Part shown: piece by piece, positions 35,912 to 44,754 of the stretch
How the letters are laid out: the number at the start of each line of letters is the position of its first letter
Numbering within the stretch: the first letter of the stretch is position 1
From: Nitrospira sp.
GTDB lineage: Bacteria > Nitrospirota > Nitrospiria > Nitrospirales > Nitrospiraceae
Direction: 5' to 3'
DNA length: 64,000 nucleotides
Assembly: GCA_036984305.1 (NCBI GenBank)
Contig: BQWY01000001.1
Location: forward strand, 1,116,001 to 1,180,000
The notes under the pieces: generated by a model
Databases searched by the model: none
The model's input: the letters and a program-made list of their open reading frames with translations, nothing else
Told to the model about the DNA's origin: nothing
Program-made: the position numbers and the translations under genes

Positions 35912-36925
35912 ATGAGAATCGCGATCGTGACCGATGCCTGGCATCCGCAAGTCAACGGCGTGGTCCGAACGCTCGGCCACACGGGGAACCACCTGGCAGA
36001 GCTTGGCCATGACGTGCAGTTTATTAGCCCGCACGGTTTTCGCACCTGTCCGTGTCCGACCTATCCCTCGATCCGACTCGCGATCATGCCACGGGGAGGG
36101 GTGAGGCGCGCGCTCATGACGTTTCGTCCTGAGGCCGTCCATATCGCCACTGAGGGTCCCCTCGGTCACGCGGCCCAGGCGGTGTGCGGCAATCTCTCCA
36201 TTCCGTTCACCACGTCGTACCACACGCAGTTTCCAGAGTACGTTCGGGCGCGATTTCCCATCCCGGTCGAGTGGTCGTACGCCTACCTGCGTAGATATCA
36301 CAGCCGGGCGAGACGGACCATGGTCGCCACACCCTCCATGCTAGCCCTTCTCGAGGGGAGGGGATTCAAGAATCTCGAAATATGGGCGCGAGGTGTGGAT
36401 GCCTCGCTGTTTCAACCGGGCCCAAAATCGTACTTGCCGGGACCGCGTCCCATCGCCTTGTACATGGGCCGGGTCGCGGTGGAGAAGAACATTGAAGCCT
36501 TTCTCACGCTCGATCTGCCTGGGTCGAAATATGTCGTCGGGGACGGTCCGGACTTGGACCACCTACGGGATCGTTATCCCGCCGTGCATTTTGTAGGCCA
36601 GAAACTGGGGCAGGATCTCGCCTCGCATGTGGCGGCTGCGGACGTGTTTGTCTTTCCAAGCTTGACGGACACATTCGGGCTGGTGCTGCTCGAAGCCATG
36701 GCCTGCGGCGTGCCGGTGGCAGCGTTTCCGGTGACCGGACCAATCGATGTCGTCCAGAATGGCAAAACAGGGGTCCTGGATCACGATCTGAAGCAAGCCG
36801 TCCTTGGCGCTCTCAGGCTCAACCCGCGAGATTGTGTCGCGTATGCCCACCAACATTCTTGGAGAAGCTGGACAGAACGGTTTTGCTCACTCCTTACACC
36901 CTTCGACGATCTCCTATGGTGTTGA
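35912..36925 (+). CDS. GT4-family glycosyltransferase
   Basis: A 337-residue GT-B enzyme. The N-terminal acceptor domain begins RIAIVTDAWHPQVNGVVRTL, as in lipid glycosyl- and mannosyltransferases of the SqdX/MgtA type. The donor domain carries YMGRVAVEKN and the E-x7-E-like motif DTFGLVLLEAMACG. It starts 39 bases after the methyltransferase with a GGAGAGG site. LpxH-like phosphatases and this GT4 type are often adjacent in other Gram-negatives, supporting a shared lipid pathway. The sugar donor and lipid acceptor are unknown. Confidence 0.88.
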   Translation: MRIAIVTDAWHPQVNGVVRTLGHTGNHLAELGHDVQFISPHGFRTCPCPTYPSIRLAIMPRGGVRRALMTFRPEAVHIATEGPLGHAAQAVCGNLSIPFTTSYHTQFPEYVRARFPIPVEWSYAYLRRYHSRARRTMVATPSMLALLEGRGFKNLEIWARGVDASLFQPGPKSYLPGPRPIALYMGRVAVEKNIEAFLTLDLPGSKYVVGDGPDLDHLRDRYPAVHFVGQKLGQDLASHVAAADVFVFPSLTDTFGLVLLEAMACGVPVAAFPVTGPIDVVQNGKTGVLDHDLKQAVLGALRLNPRDCVAYAHQHSWRSWTERFCSLLTPFDDLLWC

Positions 36926-37153
36926 GATAGAAAAGATGGCCGTCGCGGGTGGGAACCGTCGATGTGTCCGATGCAGGTGCTACACTCGACCAGCGAACGA
37001 AGGGTGCCGTTGCCCTACGATATTTCGATCCGGACAAATACGTCCATTGTTGACCTTCCGATTCTGGTGAATTCTGTAGACCGACCGGATTTCAACACCC
37101 AGCTCTCCTGTTGCTAGAGCAGCTACCGCATCCGGGGCACCAATCCCGCATTG

Positions 37154-37188
37154 TTGACAATATGACCAGATGTGACTATATTATGACC
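37154..37188 (+). promoter_or_regulatory. Promoter of the toxin-antitoxin module
   Basis: A consensus TTGACA (37154-37159), 17-base spacer and TATATT (37177-37182). Two direct ATGACC copies 21 bp apart (37162 and 37183) flank the spacer and could be antitoxin operator half-sites. The predicted transcription start lies at or next to the ATG at 37189, so the message may be leaderless. Confidence 0.75.
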
Positions 37189-37458
37189 ATGAAAGGCGTA
37201 CGAGTGGCTGACCTGAAAAGCAAGCTCAGCGAGCACCTTCGTAAGGTGCGGGCAGGAAAGACCGTCACGGTGCTGGACCGAAGTACCCCGATTGCCCGGA
37301 TTGTCCCCTATGAAGAGCAGGTCTCAACGCTCACCGTGCGAAGTCCCTTGGCCAGCTCTCCCTCGCTGAAAGACATTCGCCTGCCCCCACCCCTGAAATT
37401 GCGCCGCAATGTTGATGTGGTGGCGGTACTGCTCGAAGAACGACAAGGCGAACGGTGA
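37189..37458 (+). CDS. Phd/YefM-family antitoxin
   Basis: 89 residues from ATG 37189, which gives the usual opening MKGVRVADLKSKLSEHLRKV. The N-terminal DNA-binding domain continues through GKTVTVLDRSTPIARIVPYE, the Phd/YefM signature, and a flexible C-terminal tail should wrap the toxin. A GTG at 37204 with AAAGG upstream is an alternative start if the message has a leader. The stop overlaps the VapC start (GTGA). It should repress the module's promoter together with the toxin. Confidence 0.88.
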   Translation: MKGVRVADLKSKLSEHLRKVRAGKTVTVLDRSTPIARIVPYEEQVSTLTVRSPLASSPSLKDIRLPPPLKLRRNVDVVAVLLEERQGER

Positions 37459-37871
37459 TCGCCTACCTCGATTCCTCCACGATCCTGCGTATCGTCCTCG
37501 GACAAGCGAATGCCCTGCCGGAGTGGCGGTCACTGTCTCATGGGGTGGCGTCGGCATTGGCGGAGGTGGAGTGTCTGCGGACACTGGATCGATTGCGGCT
37601 GGCTGCGGCATTGCCGGATTCAGAAATAGCCGTCAGGCGAGAAGCGGTGTTCAGATTCTTAGAGGCTGTCGAAATCGTCGAATTGACAAGACCCGTTCTT
37701 GCAAGGGCCGCCCAGCCTATGCCGACTGCCCTCGGAACGCTCGATGCGATACATCTGTCCACCGCGCTGTTATGGAAAGATCGAAGCGGGGCCGATCTGA
37801 TGATGGCGACGCATGATGAGGCCTTAGCGACTGCATCGAGGGCGAGCGGACTCCGCGTAATCGGCGTGTAG
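37455..37871 (+). CDS. vapC: VapC-family PIN-domain toxin ribonuclease
   Basis: 138 residues, GTG start overlapping the antitoxin stop. The PIN-domain acidic residues are Asp6 (YLDSS), Glu37/39 (AEVE), Asp97 (LGTLDAIH) and Asp121 (THDEAL), which coordinate Mg2+ or Mn2+ for RNA cleavage. VapC toxins usually cut tRNA or rRNA loops and are held inactive by their antitoxin. All catalytic positions are intact, so the toxin is likely functional. Confidence 0.9.
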   Translation: MIAYLDSSTILRIVLGQANALPEWRSLSHGVASALAEVECLRTLDRLRLAAALPDSEIAVRREAVFRFLEAVEIVELTRPVLARAAQPMPTALGTLDAIHLSTALLWKDRSGADLMMATHDEALATASRASGLRVIGV

Positions 37872-37933
37872 TCCGCCCCACCCTTCTCAATAAGAGCGCC
37901 GTTATCTGGCATACGTGGCAAGTCGTTTACTCC

Positions 37934-38908
37934 TCAATTCATATACTTGTCGATGAACGGTAGAATTGTTTCGGGATGGCGGCCGAAATGGTTATACCCG
38001 TCCCGGAACCGTTTCTTAGTGTTCTTGATCCAGAACAGTTCTTTCTCCTTGCTGCCAAGGAGGTCAAAGGTCTTCTGTCCGTCCTCAGGATTTCTCGTCC
38101 ATTCGTCTTCCAGCACTTGCACCATCAACACCGGCATCTTCACGCTGGCGGCCCATAGATGCGGCGTCATTTCGGCGGCCACAAACGCGCCCATCTTGAG
38201 TAGTTCCAAATCGATCAATTCCTGGTACTGTCTCACGCCTTGTAATTCCGAAAAGGCATCGTAGATCGCCGCCATGGAGACGACCATGGGGCTCACCATG
38301 CAGCGCACGTTCTCGAACAGGTCCGGACGGCGGTGAATGGCATGATATTGCGAGTTGCCGCCCATGCATTGGCTGTAGAGGGCGACCTTCATCTTCGAGA
38401 GCTTCGGATGGCCGTCCACATACTTCTTCACCCCAACACAGTCACGCCACTCCCATTGCCCGATCCCACTCAACCCGCCGTTGGCGGCGCTGCTGTTGCC
38501 GTGATTCCGGATGTCGTAGGTGAGCACGTTGTAGCCGGCATCGGTCAGATGCTTGTACTGGATGACGAAGTCGATCTCGACCGCGTCATACATGCTCCAG
38601 GGTTCACCCAGATGCCCGGGAAAGCCGGCGCGGCACATGGGGAGCGCGTGATTGAAGATGACCAGCTTATTGCTATCGCCGCCCTTGGCCGGGATGTACC
38701 AGGCTTCCAGCGGAGTGCCGTCGTCGGAGGGGATGACGAGATCCTTCCATCCGGTCATGCCGTAGTCGTGCGGTGTTTTGTGGATCACACTGCGCAAGGG
38801 GCGGACGATGTTGGCCAACCCTTTCACTTTTTCATAATCTTGGGGCGAAATGGTCTTGCGCTGCTCCATCGCCTTCTGCATTCTCTCCTTGGAGATTCTG
38901 CTCATCAT
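37934..38908 (-). CDS. Alpha/beta hydrolase with Cys at the nucleophile position
   Basis: A 324-residue cytoplasmic protein. An N-terminal helical extension of about 55 residues precedes the core fold: VIFNHALPM, then YDIRNHGNSS and the nucleophile elbow YSQCMGGNS. Cys181 stands where Ser is usual. The acid is probably in VQVLEDEWTRN, and the His in YNHFGRHPE. A Cys nucleophile is known in dienelactone hydrolases; this sequence otherwise resembles the large group of peptidase-like alpha/beta hydrolases of unknown substrate. A GAGGTG site precedes the ATGATG start. It converges on the vapC gene. Confidence 0.85.
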   Translation of the reverse strand: MMSRISKERMQKAMEQRKTISPQDYEKVKGLANIVRPLRSVIHKTPHDYGMTGWKDLVIPSDDGTPLEAWYIPAKGGDSNKLVIFNHALPMCRAGFPGHLGEPWSMYDAVEIDFVIQYKHLTDAGYNVLTYDIRNHGNSSAANGGLSGIGQWEWRDCVGVKKYVDGHPKLSKMKVALYSQCMGGNSQYHAIHRRPDLFENVRCMVSPMVVSMAAIYDAFSELQGVRQYQELIDLELLKMGAFVAAEMTPHLWAASVKMPVLMVQVLEDEWTRNPEDGQKTFDLLGSKEKELFWIKNTKKRFRDGYNHFGRHPETILPFIDKYMN

Positions 38909-39306
38909 GTCACCTCATAGGATGGTTGCGTCTCAATCACAGTACCTGTTCCAAGCTCAATACGAAAGCCCTCTCCATTCGGCCGAGGGATAGCCGCGTG
39001 TTCGGCGCACCTCCCATGCCCGACATCGGGCGACTGCGTCGAGCCGCCGCTCGCGAGCCTGTAAAAGCAGCAGGGCGGGCGAAATAATCGGAGTATTTTG
39101 TGCTCGTGAATTCCTCAGGTCTATGTAGGCCTACCGCCGCTTCGCAAACAGCCTTTCTCTTGCCACATCATTGACTAGCCACATTGTTCGCCGTAGTCTG
39201 CCGTCCAACGACTGTGGAGAAATGCGTAGGAGCCCAGGCGACCACTGATCTGGAGTAGCACCTTGCTCTTGATACTCCGGTCTTATTAAAGGACTAAAAC
39301 TGAACG
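38909..39306. other. Spacer before the AT-richer island
   Basis: No gene is supported. A short perfect palindrome (GCCCGA-CA-TCGGGC) lies at 39018-39031. Base composition becomes AT-richer toward the right end. Confidence 0.35.
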
Positions 39307-39465
39307 ATGTTACGCGAACGAAGCCGAGGCCGTATGCGATGGTTGCCGGAAATCGAAGGTGTGATCCAGGCTGGAACAGAGGATTGGGTAGGGACAGCCA
39401 AGAAAGCGACGTTGCCCGAAGCGATCAGAAAAAGTAGCTTGTCCCGGTTATCTTCGTCTCAATGA
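39307..39465 (+). CDS. Possible small leader ORF (52 aa) coupled to the lipase-like gene
   Basis: An ATG-started frame of 52 codons, basic at the N-terminus (MLRERSRGRMRWLPE) and ending in a Ser-rich tail. Its stop overlaps the next ATG as ATGA, the usual form of translational coupling, and the next gene has no good ribosome site of its own. Its own start also lacks a strong site. It may be a real small protein, a leader peptide or chance. Confidence 0.35.
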   Translation: MLRERSRGRMRWLPEIEGVIQAGTEDWVGTAKKATLPEAIRKSSLSRLSSSQ

Positions 39466-40976
39466 AAACAACAATCGTCTACATCGTTTTTACACTCATT
39501 GCCGCGAATGGCTGTCAGAGCCTGAAGAATGAAGAGGGGCTACCATCTGTACGTCCTCAGCCGGCAGAGCACCGCAGCGCTTCAGTTCGGCCACGATGCA
39601 CAACGGCAGAAGATCAGCCCTCCTGTTTTTATCATGAGGCGTTGACTCCGAATCAGAACACACGATTGATTGTTTTCGCACATGGCCTGTTTTCCGATCT
39701 GGCGAACACATGGGGTGATCTCAAGACACAGAAATCATGGCCTGCGTTTTTGCGGGAAGATGAGCGGTTCGAACTCTTTGATATTTATTTGATGGGCTAT
39801 CCATCAGCATGTTTCAGCGAGGGACAGAATATCCATGAGACCGCGAAAAACGAACTGTCCAGGCTAGAGGCTTATGGTGTCTTCGACCAGTATAGCGAGA
39901 TATATATCATAGCCCATAGTATGGGCGGTCTCGTGGTTAAGAGTCTGCTGACCGACTTAAATCATCCTGATGAGGAGGATATCGCGAAATTACGCAAGGT
40001 AAAGGCGGTTGTTTTTCTGGGCACTCCTTCTCAAGGAGTTGGACTAGCAAATGTGGGCAGGCGGTTTTGCACAAACCCACAGATACCCGACATGACCCCT
40101 ACGCATTTGAACACGTGGCTGTCATCACTAGACGATTCTTGGAATGTGCTGATGGACGATAGGAAACAGCATATATTCCCACGAGCCTTCTGCGCATTTG
40201 AAACCAAAGGCAAATACAACGTGGACTTGGTTGTTCCTAGGGAGGCATCAAATGCTCGTTGCGACGGTAGGCTTCAGGGATTAGCCGTTAACCATTCGGA
40301 TCTTTCGGTTCCCCAGAGCAAATACCACCATCCCTATGTATGGACGATGAACAGAATTGCGGAAACGGCTAAGGGCATAAGCCCTCTAGCAAAATCTGAT
40401 TCTGCGGATGAAGATAGTGATATAGTCTTAGCCATCGAATGTGATCTGAAACCTTTGCCAAAAAAGCTGCCTATCGATCGTGAAGTAAGCCTCCTTTTCT
40501 TTTGGCAAAGAGCACCCGGCGTTCCTCCTCAAAATTTCCAATCAGCGGGATCTCCTGGCGACAAGAATCATTGGCAGGAATATAACTCCAATTCCGGACA
40601 TGTATGTCAAATAACGAACTATGGCGCTGCCACAGTATCTAACGTAAAGATTATTTTTGGATTGCGCTTTAAAGGCGTCTTTCTGCAGGGCCCCAATGCC
40701 TATGAGCCTGGCCCCACCAAATTCATTGATGAATGGCCCTGCACAATTCGTAAGATCGATCCAGGAGCTAGTGAAAGGTTTGTCTTCTATATGAAACAAA
40801 CAACCCATGATTTTTTGGAAGTGTCGATGCCCGAATTTGTTGAATTGCGTCGCTTCCCAGAATCAAAGACACGAAGAGTGCCGCTATTGCGCCACGAAGA
40901 TCAGAACACTGTTCAATTTATATTTCCAACGCCATGGCCCCCGCGAGAAACCCCTCCACCTGTGCCGAGGAAATAG
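39462..40976 (+). CDS. Lipoprotein alpha/beta hydrolase (lipase/GPI-inositol-deacylase-like)
   Basis: A 504-residue protein. A signal peptide ends in the lipobox AANGC (Cys18). The hydrolase domain spans about 65-310: VFAHGLFSD oxyanion strand, the nucleophile Ser153 in IIAHSMGGLVVK, and a later NHSDLSVPQS with the likely His. The C-terminal 180 residues form a beta-rich region of unknown family ending in a Pro-rich stretch. Codon use is clearly AT-richer than the neighbours, which suggests transfer. Proteins of this type hydrolyse ester bonds at the cell surface; the substrate is unknown. Confidence 0.8.
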   Translation: MKTTIVYIVFTLIAANGCQSLKNEEGLPSVRPQPAEHRSASVRPRCTTAEDQPSCFYHEALTPNQNTRLIVFAHGLFSDLANTWGDLKTQKSWPAFLREDERFELFDIYLMGYPSACFSEGQNIHETAKNELSRLEAYGVFDQYSEIYIIAHSMGGLVVKSLLTDLNHPDEEDIAKLRKVKAVVFLGTPSQGVGLANVGRRFCTNPQIPDMTPTHLNTWLSSLDDSWNVLMDDRKQHIFPRAFCAFETKGKYNVDLVVPREASNARCDGRLQGLAVNHSDLSVPQSKYHHPYVWTMNRIAETAKGISPLAKSDSADEDSDIVLAIECDLKPLPKKLPIDREVSLLFFWQRAPGVPPQNFQSAGSPGDKNHWQEYNSNSGHVCQITNYGAATVSNVKIIFGLRFKGVFLQGPNAYEPGPTKFIDEWPCTIRKIDPGASERFVFYMKQTTHDFLEVSMPEFVELRRFPESKTRRVPLLRHEDQNTVQFIFPTPWPPRETPPPVPRK

Positions 40977-41343
40977 CAACGTGGACGTCTCGGTTGGCAA
41001 CGCCGATTTAGGAGGGGACCCACGTCACCGCCAGAAGGGTCGGGAGTCGCTTCTAAGGCGAGGAGTGTGGAGGGGTAGGGGATGCACACTGAGGCTCAAT
41101 GCCGCCTGACTGCGATTGACGTGTGACGATGGAGAGAGTCTTCGCTCCAGCGATCGGGTGGGCACGCTCAGCGATCCGACGAGCAAACTCCCGAGAGGTC
41201 CGACATGACATCTTACTCTGCCTTCCGCTTCAGCACGCTGCTCGCGCTTGGCCCTCACGTTGCCGGCGCTGATTCCCTCATTGCCTTGAGACCAAAAGCC
41301 GCTCCTGGAGTCCCCCAGTTTGCTGAGAGGGTCTTCACTCTCT
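40977..41343. other. Spacer between convergent genes
   Basis: No gene, repeat or clear terminator is seen. Confidence 0.35.
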
Positions 41344-42603
41344 TTATCGGTGTGGGGTGTTTGCGATAGGTTTGGGGTATTTCTTCAATTCTTCACCAGT
41401 AACCCCCTGCACGAGATCTGTTGGTGATGATAAGCGTAAGTAACTCATCCTGCCAAAGTGGGTGTTCTTGTCAAATGTGAGGCCTGCCATCACCGAATCA
41501 CCTTTGATTCTGCCCAAGGTTGTTCGGGCTTCGTCGTGCGATCTTGCATGAACCTCAAAGATATTTGTTTTCGCCCGTTCAGGAGTCATGAGATGTTCAA
41601 ACAACTGTCGTCGTGGACTGCCTTGAGCCACGGGCCACACCACGGGAATCAACACGTGGAGTTTGTCCCACTCTTGTGGGCCTAATTCTTCTTTCCATTG
41701 GCCCAGTGCGCGCAACCCCGCCTGTATTTGCAAATGTACGGCGGCTTTCATGGCCTCCTCAACGTACGGGATCATGCGATGCGCAAACGCGCTGTACGAT
41801 GTGGCATCGCCAGAACCATTGGCAATACAGTCCTGTAAGTAGTGACTCACCATATCTAGCATCGTTAGGGCTCTAATCTTTGTGGCTTCACGCATATCAC
41901 TGCGTTGCAGGCGGTCTTGGATCGTTTCAACATGTTGTCGATACTCGATCAACGGTTCTTCCCATCCCTCTGGTCGATGGCCCACGTTGTCGAAGTAGGG
42001 GGAGATTAAAACAAAGACTCCCATCGGGAGGTGCGCGAGAATTTTTTCCATCTCATACATGACTGACGTCGGCGTGACTGTTTCGACAGGACGGTCTCGT
42101 CGGTAGAGGTAATAGGTACTGCCGACCCCTTCTTTTCCTGATTCATAATCACTGGCAATGATCACAGGGTAAATATTGTGGCCGACGTTGCGGATGAAAT
42201 TTTGGTAATTGTTTTTCCTGAACCAATCCATGTCGCGCATGGCTTCATAGGTTTGTTTTCCGAATTGAGCGGCATTCGCCTCCGAATCAGCAGGGTCGGC
42301 TCTTTCTCCATCGACCGTGGGCCGTACACCTTTATAATCAATGTACTCCACTTTCTTACCACCCGCGTACGATACACTTTGAAGCAAGAACTGTTGATAC
42401 TCCTTGTCCTTGTCGAGTTCGAGGAGGGCTTTAAAATATGCTTGATCGCCCTGCGGATACACCTCGTTCGATTGAGCGAGGGCCGGCAAAGGGAACAAGA
42501 ACGTTTGAACCAACAAGCCGGTCGCCAAACTTAAAGGCAATAAGAACGCAGAGCACGAATGATTGATGGTGAGCGAGTGATGTTGCTTTACAAAGTCTTG
42601 CAC
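41344..42603 (-). CDS. Hypothetical secreted protein (419 aa)
   Basis: I do not recognise this gene. A signal peptide of about 43 residues ends near PLPALAQ. The mature protein is hydrophilic, helical and rich in charged and aromatic residues, with no Cys motif except one in YLQDCIANG. Segments such as YEMEKILAHLPMGVFVLISPYFDNVGHRPEGW hint at an enzyme-like core, but I can name no motif. Base composition is somewhat AT-richer than the surroundings. It lies between two other minus-strand genes of secreted or membrane proteins, 198 bases from the PEGA gene. Confidence 0.6.
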   Translation of the reverse strand: MQDFVKQHHSLTINHSCSAFLLPLSLATGLLVQTFLFPLPALAQSNEVYPQGDQAYFKALLELDKDKEYQQFLLQSVSYAGGKKVEYIDYKGVRPTVDGERADPADSEANAAQFGKQTYEAMRDMDWFRKNNYQNFIRNVGHNIYPVIIASDYESGKEGVGSTYYLYRRDRPVETVTPTSVMYEMEKILAHLPMGVFVLISPYFDNVGHRPEGWEEPLIEYRQHVETIQDRLQRSDMREATKIRALTMLDMVSHYLQDCIANGSGDATSYSAFAHRMIPYVEEAMKAAVHLQIQAGLRALGQWKEELGPQEWDKLHVLIPVVWPVAQGSPRRQLFEHLMTPERAKTNIFEVHARSHDEARTTLGRIKGDSVMAGLTFDKNTHFGRMSYLRLSSPTDLVQGVTGEELKKYPKPIANTPHR

Positions 42604-42801
42604 GATAGTGGCTCCCTAATCAGAAAGAATGAGCAGGAATTTCAGTGCGATTGTCGCATCTATTGTTGGGGAAACACTTCTAGGCAGTCAATGGACCGTT
42701 TTCAGCGTGACGTCGAGGGGTGGTTGGAGAGCGGCACTAGATCAGAACGATACACGTTCGTATACCGCCAAGGAATACTCGTGAGCCTTCGCCGTCTGTC
42801 C

Positions 42802-43407
42802 TCACTTTTCGAGGCGCACCGCGAGGACGTACCCACCGCCACCGGGCACATCGAGTGGCTGATCGTAGGGTTTGAATCCGTCGCGGGCGATTTGCAGCCG
42901 ATGCTGCCCTTCCAGCAGGTTCACGACAAACGTGAAGTCCGATTGTTGCTTGACTTCATGGCCGTCGATGAACACCTGCGCATCAACCGGATCGACGACG
43001 AGCTGAATGTGGCCCGCCTTGGGACCTGTGTAGGGTTGAGTTCCGAACGGTTGTGAACCGTACGGGGACCCATACCCGCCATACGGATATCCGCCATACC
43101 CGTAGGGTGTCGGCGTGCCATAGTAACCTGGTACCGGCACAGGGATTGGAACGGGTACAAGTACGTTACCCTGCGGCGAACGAGGGATGAGGCCAGGCGG
43201 CCCCGAGAATTGGCTCGGGGAGGGAGGCTGTTCCGAACCTCCTTGTACCACGGGCAGATCGCCTTGAGAGGCCCCGGCCACACCACTGTTGGCTACGCCG
43301 ATGGCCAATATGACCGAGAAGACAAGAACTGATACTGCGACCATTTGACCGTTCCGACTCTTGCTCAACCCAGCATCATCGTCACAGCCTGCAGCCCGAT
43401 TTTTCAT
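42802..43407 (-). CDS. PEGA-domain protein with Gly/Tyr/Pro-rich linker
   Basis: A 201-residue protein with one N-terminal hydrophobic segment (VAVSVLVFSVILAIGVA) acting as anchor or signal. A low-complexity linker follows, first VPVPIPVPVPG, then about 35 residues of Tyr-Gly-Pro repeats. The C-terminal PEGA domain reads HIQLVVDPVDAQVFIDGHEV, then LLEGQHRLQIARDGFKPYD. PEGA domains are beta-sandwich modules often found on bacterial surfaces. The Gly/Tyr-rich linker recalls surface or adhesive proteins. It follows the Yip1 gene by 42 bases in the same direction. Confidence 0.85.
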   Translation of the reverse strand: MKNRAAGCDDDAGLSKSRNGQMVAVSVLVFSVILAIGVANSGVAGASQGDLPVVQGGSEQPPSPSQFSGPPGLIPRSPQGNVLVPVPIPVPVPGYYGTPTPYGYGGYPYGGYGSPYGSQPFGTQPYTGPKAGHIQLVVDPVDAQVFIDGHEVKQQSDFTFVVNLLEGQHRLQIARDGFKPYDQPLDVPGGGGYVLAVRLEK

Positions 43408-43449
43408 GTCTTCATCCCTCCTGCCTCCATCCCTCCTGCATGTTGCCCG

Positions 43450-44754
43450 TTACGTTGCGCGTGCCAATGCGACCCCATCGAGATCCACACGATCGAGGGC
43501 TTCACGCAGGACCTCAGCGGGAACGCCTTGACCGCGCACGGTGACGCCGGCGTGGCTGTTGACCATGACTGACAGTTTCCCGGACCGGTCGGCTCGATCG
43601 TACTCTTCCCACGCCTTATGGCCTCGATACGTAAGGGTGCGCTCATAGCCGTGCTCCGTTTCCCTGTCGATCACGGCCCCCGAGGCCGCCCAGGAAAATG
43701 CAGCGAGGCCCACCATGCCGAGGTTCCCGCCGAAATCGACGACTTCAATTTCGATGCGGCTGTGATCGGGGCCCGTGTAAATGGCCTTGGCTTGGCTGTG
43801 GTCGATCCCCATCATGGCTTCGCGCCCGCCGGTTGCCGATGAACGCTCCATGCCTGGGACCGATTCGGGAAGCAGGGCTTTGAGCACGCGAAAATCGGCG
43901 GCCGCCACGGACTTCTCGTCCCCCGAACTTTTGCCCATGGCCTGCAACATGGCCCCAACGGCTTGGGCTGCCTGCTGGATATCCTGTTCGGACTGGGAGG
44001 CGGAACGCGACGGCGTTCCATTCTGTTCCGACTGATCGCTGGCGCGACGTCCGGACGCCGACGGTTCGGTGGTGTCCGCCATGTCTCGCCCCGCCTGCTC
44101 CAGCTTCTTCGTGAAGGACTCGAGTTGTTGGAGCGCCTCAGTTGCGGCCGGATCGGCGCTCACATCGACGGTGGGTGCATGCAGTGCCGAAGTGAAGAAC
44201 ATGAATACGCCGGCGACGGGGATCATCAGGAGAATGCTGAGCACGACGACGCCCGCGGTATAGCCGAACGAACGATCCGGCGATGACTTCATCAACACGG
44301 GCAGACCCGTGTATAGCAGGTACAGTGAGTACAATCCCGCCAGCAAGCCGAAGATCGACAAGCTTGGGAACAGCGAGAAGATGCCGCCGACCCAGGCGGC
44401 CGTGCAGGCATAGGCAGCCACTTTGAGCGCCTGCATGGGATCACTCAATCCGCCAAATCTCGGCGCGAGCCAATTGATGATCCGTGAGAGCACATACAAC
44501 ATCACGAGACTGAGGCCATAGGTCACGACGGCAGTCGTCACGCCTTGCATCACTGGTGTGCGAATGCGACCGACGAAGGGAATTTCAATCCCGAAAACGG
44601 ACATGCCGATGAGCGATGCAATTGGGCCGATGGCCGCAAGGATCATGACGTAGCTGGTGTACAGCTCTTGCGTGGTGGGACGCTCGGAGTCGATGACGGG
44701 CCATTCTGCCTTGGGGTTGAGGAGAAGACTCTTCGCGCGCTCGACGAGGTTCAT
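43450..44754 (-). CDS. Yip1-family membrane protein
   Basis: 434 residues; the ATG follows GAAGGGAG. The first half holds five or six transmembrane helices and starts with the family motif MNLVERAKSLLLNPKAEWPVI (the bacterial Yip1 'P-x-x-xW' entry). The second half is soluble: a Ser/Gln-rich linker, then a beta-rich domain with MMGIDHSQAKAIYTGPDHSRIEIEVVDFGG and RTLTYRGHKAWEEYD. That second part resembles small uncharacterised lipoprotein-like domains. The fusion may sense or bind something at the membrane face; function unknown. It likely forms an operon with the PEGA gene. Confidence 0.8.
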   Translation of the reverse strand: MNLVERAKSLLLNPKAEWPVIDSERPTTQELYTSYVMILAAIGPIASLIGMSVFGIEIPFVGRIRTPVMQGVTTAVVTYGLSLVMLYVLSRIINWLAPRFGGLSDPMQALKVAAYACTAAWVGGIFSLFPSLSIFGLLAGLYSLYLLYTGLPVLMKSSPDRSFGYTAGVVVLSILLMIPVAGVFMFFTSALHAPTVDVSADPAATEALQQLESFTKKLEQAGRDMADTTEPSASGRRASDQSEQNGTPSRSASQSEQDIQQAAQAVGAMLQAMGKSSGDEKSVAAADFRVLKALLPESVPGMERSSATGGREAMMGIDHSQAKAIYTGPDHSRIEIEVVDFGGNLGMVGLAAFSWAASGAVIDRETEHGYERTLTYRGHKAWEEYDRADRSGKLSVMVNSHAGVTVRGQGVPAEVLREALDRVDLDGVALARAT

